From NCBI GenBank assembly GCA_002394605.1, contig DGUI01000046.1, forward strand, positions 1 through 20,455: a stretch of 20,455 nucleotides of DNA. The letters run 5' to 3'. The position numbers and the translations under genes are program-made. The notes beneath the pieces are model-generated. The model searched no databases. It saw nothing but the letters and a program-made list of their open reading frames with translations, and was not told where the DNA came from. Below, piece after piece: positions 1-6,402 of this stretch (positions are counted from its first letter, which is position 1; every line of letters begins with the position of its first letter). This stretch comes from Mageeibacillus sp. UBA4314. GTDB taxonomy: Bacteria; Bacillota; Clostridia; Saccharofermentanales; Saccharofermentanaceae.

Positions 1-791
1 CTGCTCCTACAACAGCACCTGCAACGCCTACGGCAACAGTAGCTCCAACAACAGAAGCTACAACAACCTCTGAGGCTGCTACAACAACAGAAGCTATATC
101 AACTTCTGAGGCTGCTACAACAACAGAAGCTACAACAACTTCTGAAGCAGCTACAACAACTGAGGCAGCAGCTACAACAGATGCAAGCGAGACAGGCAGT
201 GCTTCAATGACAACAGATGCTGCTTCAACCGGTGAAGCTGCTCCTACAACTGCAGGTCCTGGCCCTGATGATTATCAGTTCCAGCTGAACAAGCACGACG
301 AGAAGGATAAGAGAGTCGTTTACGCCGTTCTTTCGATCGAGTCCGTTAATAAGGATATCGACCTGTCCGGTGTACAGGTTCTCCAGAATGGTAAGACAGC
401 TGAGAACTTCAAGCTCTCTTCCAATAAGAAGAAGATCTCCTTCACGACGATCAGCAAGGATGATGCTTATGTATACGGACTCCCTCAGGGTAAGTACTAC
501 ATTACAGAGTCCATCGTACCTAAAGGATATGTAAAGGCTGACCGTATCACAGTTACGATCACAAAGGCCGGTTCACTTGGCGGCGTATACGTCAAGGGTA
601 CACCTCAAGAAGTATTCAACCGTGAGGTACTGATGCTCGATAAGGCAGATCCTTCTGCTAAGCAGCCTTACGTACCTGCAACAGGTGAGGATGCAACACT
701 GGCTATCAGCCTTGCAGTCATCTGCTTCGTAGTATCCGGTGGTGTTGCGGTATTCGCACTCCGCAGATCTAAGAAAGAGACTGAGAACTAA
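1..791 (+). CDS. Sortase-anchored surface protein with Thr-rich stalk and Cna-B domain (5' truncated)
   Basis: The reading frame is open from the left edge (first full codon at 3), so the true start and signal peptide lie outside the window; the ATG at 207 is internal. Order of parts: a Thr/Ala/Ser/Glu-rich stalk (to about base 260), a Cna-B/SpaA-like beta domain (about 279-630), then a cell-wall sorting signal made of VPATGE, a hydrophobic segment and an RRSKK tail. The Cna-B domain shows the likely intramolecular isopeptide triad: Lys in LNK (codon 291-293), Glu in YYITES, and Asn in VFNRE. The YITESxxPKGY stretch is typical of SpaA-type domains. It should be exported, then covalently attached to peptidoglycan or a pilus by a class of sortase accepting VPATG rather than LPXTG; no sortase gene is visible here. 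Three tandem in-frame stops (TAA TGA TAA) end the frame. It could be a minor pilin or an adhesin; the sequence does not decide. Confidence 0.85.
   Translation, partial: APTTAPATPTATVAPTTEATTTSEAATTTEAISTSEAATTTEATTTSEAATTTEAAATTDASETGSASMTTDAASTGEAAPTTAGPGPDDYQFQLNKHDEKDKRVVYAVLSIESVNKDIDLSGVQVLQNGKTAENFKLSSNKKKISFTTISKDDAYVYGLPQGKYYITESIVPKGYVKADRITVTITKAGSLGGVYVKGTPQEVFNREVLMLDKADPSAKQPYVPATGEDATLAISLAVICFVVSGGVAVFALRRSKKETEN
54..161 (+). repeat. 36-bp coding tandem repeat in the stalk
   Basis: Three consecutive 36-bp units start at 54, 90 and 126 and encode EATTTSEAATTT, EAISTSEAATTT and EATTTSEAATTT. A degenerate fourth begins at 162. Units are in frame and nearly identical at DNA level, so copy number could vary between strains and change stalk length. 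Confidence 0.8.
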
Positions 792-814
792 TGATAAGAT
801 CAGTTGATCTTCAG

Positions 815-845
815 GAGGTTGCCTCGTCAGAGGCAACCTCTTTTT
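815..845 (+). terminator. Intrinsic terminator of the surface protein gene
   Basis: A perfect 11-bp stem (815-825 with 830-840) closes a GTCA loop and is followed by five T at 841-845. It lies 24 bp past the stop codon. Confidence 0.92.
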
Positions 846-865
846 ATAGTATGACGGGCACCGTT

Positions 866-893
866 TTGATAACAGGTATCAATAGTGTATAAT
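866..893 (+). promoter_or_regulatory. Promoter of the 931 gene
   Basis: TTGATA (866-871) and TATAAT (888-893) are separated by 16 bp. It lies just after the preceding terminator and about 37 bp before the start codon, so the large glycosyltransferase has its own promoter. Confidence 0.65.
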
Positions 894-930
894 TAACCTA
901 ATAAATCCTTCAGGAGTGTTATAGAGTCAT

Positions 931-3900
931 ATGTTATTTTTCGTAGGTTCAGTAATACTGTTCTTCATTTTGTGTTTTTATGCATACAGATACTATTTTA
1001 CGGATATCGGCACATCCATCGGGAAGGTTAAGCTTAATAAGATCTTTGTTATAGCTTTCTTTGCTCTCGGATTTCTCCTGAGGGTCTATATCTCTGCAAG
1101 GAATTCCGGGAAGGGGTATAACGGATTTGAGACTGATATCAGCTGCTTTACGGCCTGGTCGAGACATGCTTTCGAGGATGGTCTGTCGAATTTCTATACG
1201 AGTGACATGTATACTGACTACCCGCCGGGATTCGTATATGTTTTCTATCTGCTGGGCGCCATAGCAAAACTCCTGGGATTGCAGGAGGGATCAGCAAGCT
1301 ATGTCATACTGCTGAAGCTCCCTGCCATGATCTCGGATATCGGTATTGCAGTCTGCGCATACATGATGTCCAGGGAGATGAAGGTAAGCAAGTTCTCTTC
1401 GCTGTTCATGTCATTCCTGATCATAATGAACCCGCTCGTCCTCATCGACAGTGCGGTCTGGGGACAGACTGATTCAGTCTTTGTATTCCTGCTCGTTATC
1501 GTGTTCTGCTTGTTCTACAGGAAGAAGAACATACCCGCATACTTTATCTATGGCGTTGCCATACTCATGAAGCCGCAGTCTCTTATATTTGCGCCGGTAG
1601 TTATCTTTGCATATATCAATGCAATAACGGCAAACTTCAAGGATAAGAAGAAGTTCGTCAACGATATCATGATCCATACAGGATCAGGTCTTGCAGCCGT
1701 TGCTTCAGTATTCCTTCTGATGGTACCGTTCGGCGTCACTGTGGCACTCAAGCAGTACACAGAGACACTGACATCTTATCCTTACGGTTCAGTTAACGCA
1801 TATAACCTCTACGGACTTGCGGGCAAGATCTGGATCGGGCAGGACGAGACCCTGCTGGGCATCCCCATGAAGCTGCTCGGTACGATCTCCATCGTTCTTA
1901 TGCTCATCGCAGCAACATACATCTTTATCAGGATGCGTAAGTCCAAGTCGGTCTATTTCCTTACGGCTACGTTCATCATCTTTGCGATGTTTACGCTGTC
2001 TGTCAGGATGCATGAGCGTTATATCTATCCGGCTGCGATCTTCCTGCTGTTTACGTTCATAATGAGGCCGAAGACTGAGACATTCATCCTTTTTGTTGCA
2101 AACAGCGTAATATCGTTCTTCAATGCGTTCCATGTCCTCTATTACTATGATCCGGAGAACTTTGACAGGGCGAATCCGATCATTAAGACCGTAAGTATCA
2201 TGGAGATACTGTCGTTCGCATTCCTCGTTTATATCATCGTTAAGTATTATACGAAGCCTGAGGATGAGAAGGCAGAGCGCAAGGATACCGAGAAGATGAT
2301 CCAGTCGAACAACGCTTATTTCGAGAGGATCAGGCAGCACAAGACATACTTCAAGTTCTCTGAGAAGATCGCTAAGATGACGAAGGTCGACTACATCATC
2401 GTCACTGTTATCATGGTGCTCTATTCATGCGTTGCTTTCTATCATCTCGGTGACATGGATGCTCCTCATACGGAGTACTCTCTGGTCAACGAGGGCGCCA
2501 TCACCATCGATCTCGGTGAGCCGAAGAAGGTAAGCGAGATGTGGGTCTACTTAGGCCACGAGTTTGACCAGGATTACTGGGTATCTTATTCGACTGACGA
2601 TGAGACATGGTATTCACTCTTCACGGTCGAGGATCCGTGGAAGACAGGATCAGTTTATAACTGGAACAAGACTGAAGTTGACATATTCGCAAGATACATC
2701 CATATCGAGCCTGTTGATGAGAACCACAACGACTGCGTTATCGAGATGGTCCTGAAGGATCCCGAGGGCAACCTCTTAGAGCCGGTCAACAAGGACAGGT
2801 TCTATAATCTCTTTGACGAGCAGCAGTATGCGGTCACGGAAGATACGTATCTCAATGGTACATATTTCGATGAGGTGCATTATACACGCCACATCTACGA
2901 GATGAAGAACGGATTGTACACATATGAGAACACGCATCCCCAGCTCGGTAAGGAGATCATGTCACTCGGTACGTTCATATTCGGCATGAACCCGTTCGGA
3001 TGGAGGTTCAGCGGTACTGTCTGCGGCATCATCATGATCTTCGCGATGTATGTGTTCGCCAAGAAGTTCTTCTCCGACACGAAGCTCGCGACACTGACGA
3101 CGGTCGTGTTCACGTCTGACTTTATGCATTTTGTGCAGTCGAGGATCGCGACGATCGACGTCTATGCGGTCATGTTCATCATGTTGTCGTTCATATTTAT
3201 CTATGAATATACGCAGCTTAATTTCTACGATACGCCGCTTAGGAAGACGTACCGGCCGCTGTTCCTGTGCGGACTGTTTGCCGGGCTTGCGATCTCCTCG
3301 AAATGGATCGGCGTTTATTCAGCCGCCGGCATCGCAGTTCTCCTGTTCATCATGTTCGTATACAGGTACCGCGAGTACGCTCAGGCGCTTAAGAGGGTAG
3401 AGACCGACTTTAAGAAAGGCAGCGATTTTGATATCGTCCGCGTATTCAACCGCCGCCTCATAAAGACGGTAATGTGGTGCGTTCTCGTATTCATCATCAT
3501 CCCTCTCATCCTTTACACTCTTACATACATCCCGTTCAACGACGGAGTGGAGGGAAGGAGCCTCATCAGCAAGATGCTCAATGCTCAGAAGACGATGTTC
3601 AACTACCACACGAACATCACTTCAACGCACCCTTACTCATCAGAATGGTACCAGTGGCCTGTCATGACAAAGCCGGTTCTCTTCGTCTTCGAGATGATCT
3701 CCGATACATCGCGCCGCGTCATAACGCTCCTCGGCAACCCCGCGATCTGGTGGCTCGGTATCCCGGCATCGCTCTACATGATCTACCTCTGGCTCAACGA
3801 GCGTGACCGCAAGGCCGGTTTCCTCCTCGTCGGATACCTCGCGCAGTACCTGCCCTGGCTCCTGGTCGAAAGGTATGTCTTCATCTACCACTATTTCGCA

Positions 3901-4107
3901 AGCGTTCCGTTCATTACTGTAATGATCATCTACTCGCTCACAAGACTCGGCAAGCGTTTCCCGAAGATCGGAAACAAACCGGTCTACGTCTACGCTGCGA
4001 TCTGCGTACTGCTGTTTATCCTGTTCCTGCCGATATTGAACGGTTCGGAAGTTACGGTCGATTATATTACGCACTTCCTCAAGTGGTCGAAAGACTGGGC
4101 AATGTAA
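931..4107 (+). CDS. Tandem GT-C membrane glycosyltransferase (Gpi18-like module + PMT/GT39-like module)
   Basis: 1058 aa, two GT-C-type modules in one chain. Module 1 (about 1-455) is polytopic, with an acidic first-loop motif ETD (Asp69), DYPPG (96-100), WGQTD (177-181), a KPQ motif and HERY (from His361), as in Gpi18/PIG-V-like mannosyltransferases. A charged linker (about 440-485) and one TM follow. Residues about 515-612 look like a discoidin-type beta-sandwich, presumably extracytoplasmic. Module 2 (about 613-1058) is PMT-like (GT39), with the acidic pair Asp647-Glu648 in YFDEVHY and HPQLGK (669-674). GT-C enzymes use polyprenyl-phosphate sugars and act on the outer face of the membrane. 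Start ATG 931 has AGGAG at 912-916, a long 14-nt spacer. Sugar and acceptor are unknown; the PMT resemblance suggests a protein or lipid-linked acceptor. Confidence is high for the GT-C class, moderate for the exact split. Confidence 0.85.
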   Translation: MLFFVGSVILFFILCFYAYRYYFTDIGTSIGKVKLNKIFVIAFFALGFLLRVYISARNSGKGYNGFETDISCFTAWSRHAFEDGLSNFYTSDMYTDYPPGFVYVFYLLGAIAKLLGLQEGSASYVILLKLPAMISDIGIAVCAYMMSREMKVSKFSSLFMSFLIIMNPLVLIDSAVWGQTDSVFVFLLVIVFCLFYRKKNIPAYFIYGVAILMKPQSLIFAPVVIFAYINAITANFKDKKKFVNDIMIHTGSGLAAVASVFLLMVPFGVTVALKQYTETLTSYPYGSVNAYNLYGLAGKIWIGQDETLLGIPMKLLGTISIVLMLIAATYIFIRMRKSKSVYFLTATFIIFAMFTLSVRMHERYIYPAAIFLLFTFIMRPKTETFILFVANSVISFFNAFHVLYYYDPENFDRANPIIKTVSIMEILSFAFLVYIIVKYYTKPEDEKAERKDTEKMIQSNNAYFERIRQHKTYFKFSEKIAKMTKVDYIIVTVIMVLYSCVAFYHLGDMDAPHTEYSLVNEGAITIDLGEPKKVSEMWVYLGHEFDQDYWVSYSTDDETWYSLFTVEDPWKTGSVYNWNKTEVDIFARYIHIEPVDENHNDCVIEMVLKDPEGNLLEPVNKDRFYNLFDEQQYAVTEDTYLNGTYFDEVHYTRHIYEMKNGLYTYENTHPQLGKEIMSLGTFIFGMNPFGWRFSGTVCGIIMIFAMYVFAKKFFSDTKLATLTTVVFTSDFMHFVQSRIATIDVYAVMFIMLSFIFIYEYTQLNFYDTPLRKTYRPLFLCGLFAGLAISSKWIGVYSAAGIAVLLFIMFVYRYREYAQALKRVETDFKKGSDFDIVRVFNRRLIKTVMWCVLVFIIIPLILYTLTYIPFNDGVEGRSLISKMLNAQKTMFNYHTNITSTHPYSSEWYQWPVMTKPVLFVFEMISDTSRRVITLLGNPAIWWLGIPASLYMIYLWLNERDRKAGFLLVGYLAQYLPWLLVERYVFIYHYFASVPFITVMIIYSLTRLGKRFPKIGNKPVYVYAAICVLLFILFLPILNGSEVTVDYITHFLKWSKDWAM

Positions 4108-4283
4108 AGCGCTTCGGACAATATTTCCGGGGACAGTCGCTCGCATTACAGGACGCAAATGTGTGCAACACATTTGCGTTTTTTTGCCGCTCGGCTCCAA
4201 AGATCCCTGGAAAATTGTCCTTCACGCCGGCGGGGAGTGACTGGAGAGTGGATGGGGAGTGGATGACAGCGGGGACACCTTTG
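4108..4283 (+). repeat. Stop-codon-abutting repeat element, copy 1
   Basis: This stretch starts at the base after the stop of the 931 gene and matches 20202-20381, which starts directly after the stop of the clostripain gene. The longest shared block is 21 nt (4124-4144 and 20220-20240, containing CCGGGGACAGTCGCTCGC). Then come a shared terminator hairpin, a TTTGCCG block, CAAAGATCC and GGGGAGT. The element ends in a GGGGACACC box at 4271-4279. The host coding sequences are unrelated, so this is an interspersed repeat and not a gene duplication. Confidence 0.8.
4153..4186 (+). terminator. Intrinsic terminator inside repeat copy 1
   Basis: A perfect 12-bp stem ACGCAAATGTGT / ACACATTTGCGT (4153-4164 with 4168-4179) has a GCA loop and a following T run. 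It should end transcription of the 931 gene. Confidence 0.9.
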
Positions 4284-4355
4284 CATTAGTATAGTAAAGT
4301 GCGGAAGACTGCGGAGTGGACATGTATTATTACAATATGTGATCATTCAGAATAA

Positions 4356-4397
4356 CATTCAGACTAGAGGAGGTTAGTCTGAGTACTTGTCTGAATG
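4356..4397. repeat. Nested, mutually exclusive inverted repeats
   Basis: CATTCAGAC (4356-4364) is the exact complement of GTCTGAATG (4389-4397), while CAGACTA (4360-4366) is the exact complement of TAGTCTG (4375-4381). The two stems share bases 4360-4364, so only one can form at a time. No gene overlaps; function unknown. Confidence 0.55.
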
Positions 4398-4439
4398 ACA
4401 ATCCTTTACCGGTACACTTTGTGAGACTGACAACGCCAG

Positions 4440-4460
4440 ATGACAGCCGGGACACCTTTG
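4440..4460. repeat. GGGACACC box, second copy
   Basis: These 21 bp match the box ending repeat copy 1 (4263-4283) at 20 of 21 positions (ATGACAGC[G/C]GGGACACCTTTG). A third, shorter match lies at 4627-4643. The boxes flank the palindromic tandem repeat. Confidence 0.7.
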
Positions 4461-4492
4461 ATACGGCAAGGAGTCATGGAGTTGGTAAGCTC

Positions 4493-4594
4493 ATTCTATA
4501 ATCCACTCTATGTAAATTCATTACATAGAGCACTACATAGAATATTCTATAAACCATTCTATGTATTTGCATTACATAGAGCACTTTATAGAAT
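4493..4594. repeat. Tandem pair of 51-bp palindromic units
   Basis: Unit A (4493-4543) and unit B (4544-4594) are exactly 51 bp each and agree at 44 of 51 positions. Each unit begins ATTCTAT and ends ATAGAAT and carries an inner hairpin: CTCTATGTAA/TTACATAGAG in A (4506-4515 with 4521-4530) and TCTATGTA/TACATAGA in B (4558-4565 with 4573-4580). The outer arms CATTCTATAA (4492-4501) and TTATAGAATG (4586-4595) also pair across both units. This looks like a small non-autonomous palindromic repeat or a structured RNA, not coding sequence. Confidence 0.75.
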
Positions 4595-4626
4595 GGATCG
4601 TCAGGAATACTTAGATCAACTCAAAT

Positions 4627-4643
4627 ATGACACCGGGGACACC
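4627..4643. repeat. GGGGACACC box, third copy
   Basis: ATGACACCGGGGACACC matches the first 17 bases of the boxes at 4263 and 4440 with one or two differences. It marks the far side of the palindromic tandem repeat. Confidence 0.6.
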
Positions 4644-4709
4644 GTCACGCGTCACGCCGCCACACCGAGACAACTTCACACAGTCACCTCATCACTATTC
4701 CCATATGCA

Positions 4710-4762
4710 CACTCCATCCACACTCCGATAACGAAGAATACAAATTTCTGTGGATCTTGTCC
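4710..4762 (-). repeat. Partial copy (copy 3) of the stop-abutting repeat, reverse orientation
   Basis: Read on the minus strand, downstream of the 4774-6321 gene, this stretch closely matches 20291-20344 of copy 2. Shared blocks include GATCC, CAGAAA, TTGTATTCTTCG, TATCGG and TGGAGTG, with a few 1-nt indels. Only the distal half of the element is present; the terminator hairpin is missing. I see no intrinsic terminator for the minus-strand gene in this region. Confidence 0.65.
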
Positions 4763-4773
4763 TCATAGCTCCT

Positions 4774-6321
4774 TTAATGATAAGCCACCCTGTATCTGCC
4801 GAACTCAGCTAGCAAGTAACCCTTATCCGCCAGGGCGGTGAGGTCTCTGTCATCGCCTATGATATATGCGGCATTGATCGATGCGTCGGGATCGTCCGTG
4901 TTGGCCGCGTAGCTGTATTTCGTGAAGGAGTCGGCTGACAGGAATGATGCCGGATAATTGTTGTAGACGACGGTATCGCGGAATTCCGTGACCGGGATCT
5001 TCTCGTAGAATAAGACGCGGGGGTAGTGGATGTCTCCGGAGAGGTAGACTTTCGAAGCGTGCTCATCGGCAAATGCGAGGGCCTGGTCGAGGCCGTAGCC
5101 GAAGTGGTAACTGATGCTCTCGTTATATGTGGTGAAGTAAGTCCTTGAGAAGAAGAAGAGGAACAGGCAGAAGTAGAGTGCCACTCCTGCGATCGCGATG
5201 TTGCTCCTGATGCGTGCGACCCCGACACCTGCGAGGATGATCATAGGCAGGAAGAGGATGTTGATCCTGTTGATATTGACGTAGATCAGCATGCCGAGGA
5301 TGAAGGGGAAGAGGAAGTTAATGAAGAGCATGATGCCGGGACAGTACCTTCCGCCCTTATTCCTGTAGAACCTGACAACGTCCATGATGAGGACGATCAG
5401 GCCGAAAACGGAGAAGAGAAGGGCAACATAACCGATAAAACCATATCCGTCAACATAGTTCCACGGCAGTCCGTCAGACTGCTTGGTGATGATGTCAAAG
5501 AGATTGCCGATCTTGCCTGCGAGATTCTCAAACGAGACCTCACCGGACCTGAATACCAGGAGCTTGGGGATCGAGATAAAGCCTGTCTTGATCTCGCCCA
5601 TGACGCCCAGATTGACCAGGACGAACAAAAGCAATGGCAGTGCGAGGATGAACAGGATCACGCCGCTTATTATCGTATAGACATCAAACCTGATCTTCTT
5701 TGCATAGATCAGATATCCGATCTCCGCCGCGAGGATGAATGGCATGATGATCCAGACTGCCGCGTATGCGTATAGTGATAATCCGTAGAAGATCGCGGAA
5801 GGTATCAGGAACTTGCTGTTGTCTGCACCTTCTAGGAGGAAGTAAGTTGCGATCAGGATCATGCCCGGAGCGAGGTTGGACTCAAGTCCCCAGCGGCTCA
5901 GCATGATGTGCCAGGGGCAGCAGGCGAGCATTGCCATCGCGCACAGCCCTGTCTTCGTGTCATAGAGCTTCTTGCCGGTCAGATAGACGACAAAGAGGCT
6001 TGCCACGCCGAGGATGACCTGCGGGAGCCTGATCGCGAAAGGCGTCAGGCCGAAGATCGCGATAAAGGGCATCATGAGGTAAGACTCAAGAGCATTCATT
6101 CCGGAACCCCACGCCACCAGATAGACGGGGTTGGTATAACCTGCGGTATCCATACCGTAATTCATCAGCGAATAAGCTTCATACCCGGCGAAAGCCTCGT
6201 CCTGGTTAAGTCCGGCGGGCACCAGCCCGAACCTGAGACATCTCACGAAGATACCTACCGCCAGGATAATGAAGAAAATGATCAGTTCAACATTCTGGCG
6301 CTTCAAAAGTGATCTATTCAT
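4774..6321 (-). CDS. GT-C membrane glycosyltransferase, PMT_2/ArnT-like
   Basis: About 515 aa and strongly hydrophobic, with some 11-12 membrane segments. The first extracytoplasmic loop carries LNQDEAFAGYEAY, the acidic pair of GT39/PMT_2-family proteins (Asp41-Glu42), after a GLVPAGLNQDE lead-in. A LSRWGLESN loop follows. A short soluble tail (about the last 110 residues) ends the protein. The frame stays open to a TTG at 6354, but that TTG has no spaced Shine-Dalgarno; ATG at 6321 gives a conventional K/R-containing N-terminus before TM1 and has GGGAG 13 nt upstream, so I chose it. It likely transfers a sugar from a polyprenyl-phosphate donor outside the cytoplasm. It is convergent with the 931 gene and divergent from the 6403 gene. 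Specificity cannot be read. Confidence 0.85.
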   Translation of the reverse strand: MNRSLLKRQNVELIIFFIILAVGIFVRCLRFGLVPAGLNQDEAFAGYEAYSLMNYGMDTAGYTNPVYLVAWGSGMNALESYLMMPFIAIFGLTPFAIRLPQVILGVASLFVVYLTGKKLYDTKTGLCAMAMLACCPWHIMLSRWGLESNLAPGMILIATYFLLEGADNSKFLIPSAIFYGLSLYAYAAVWIIMPFILAAEIGYLIYAKKIRFDVYTIISGVILFILALPLLLFVLVNLGVMGEIKTGFISIPKLLVFRSGEVSFENLAGKIGNLFDIITKQSDGLPWNYVDGYGFIGYVALLFSVFGLIVLIMDVVRFYRNKGGRYCPGIMLFINFLFPFILGMLIYVNINRINILFLPMIILAGVGVARIRSNIAIAGVALYFCLFLFFFSRTYFTTYNESISYHFGYGLDQALAFADEHASKVYLSGDIHYPRVLFYEKIPVTEFRDTVVYNNYPASFLSADSFTKYSYAANTDDPDASINAAYIIGDDRDLTALADKGYLLAEFGRYRVAYH

Positions 6322-6347
6322 ATCAAAAAGAACGCTCCCGTAACTAT

Positions 6348-6375
6348 TTGTCAACTTCTTATGTTATTATATATT
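6348..6375 (+). promoter_or_regulatory. Probable promoter of the 6403 gene
   Basis: TTGTCA (6348-6353) and TATATT (6370-6375) are 16 bp apart, about 28 bp before the start codon. The -10 departs from consensus, so moderate confidence. Confidence 0.45.
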
Positions 6376-6402
6376 AAATTTATAAAATAGGTGAGGCTGT
6401 TG

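Noticed and set aside
1789..2340. Minus-strand open frame inside the 931 gene, and similar long antisense frames elsewhere
   Set aside because: They are shadows of the strongly supported membrane-protein frames: charged, motif-free and without ribosome sites.
4440..4841. Plus-strand open frame of 133 codons across the palindromic repeat
   Set aside because: It runs antisense into the end of the 4774-6321 gene, has no ribosome binding site, and its internal 17-aa repeat is explained by the 51-bp palindromic units.
6355..6375. Start of the minus-strand GT-C gene at the TTG at 6354
   Set aside because: No properly spaced ribosome site, while ATG at 6321 gives a normal membrane-protein N-terminus.
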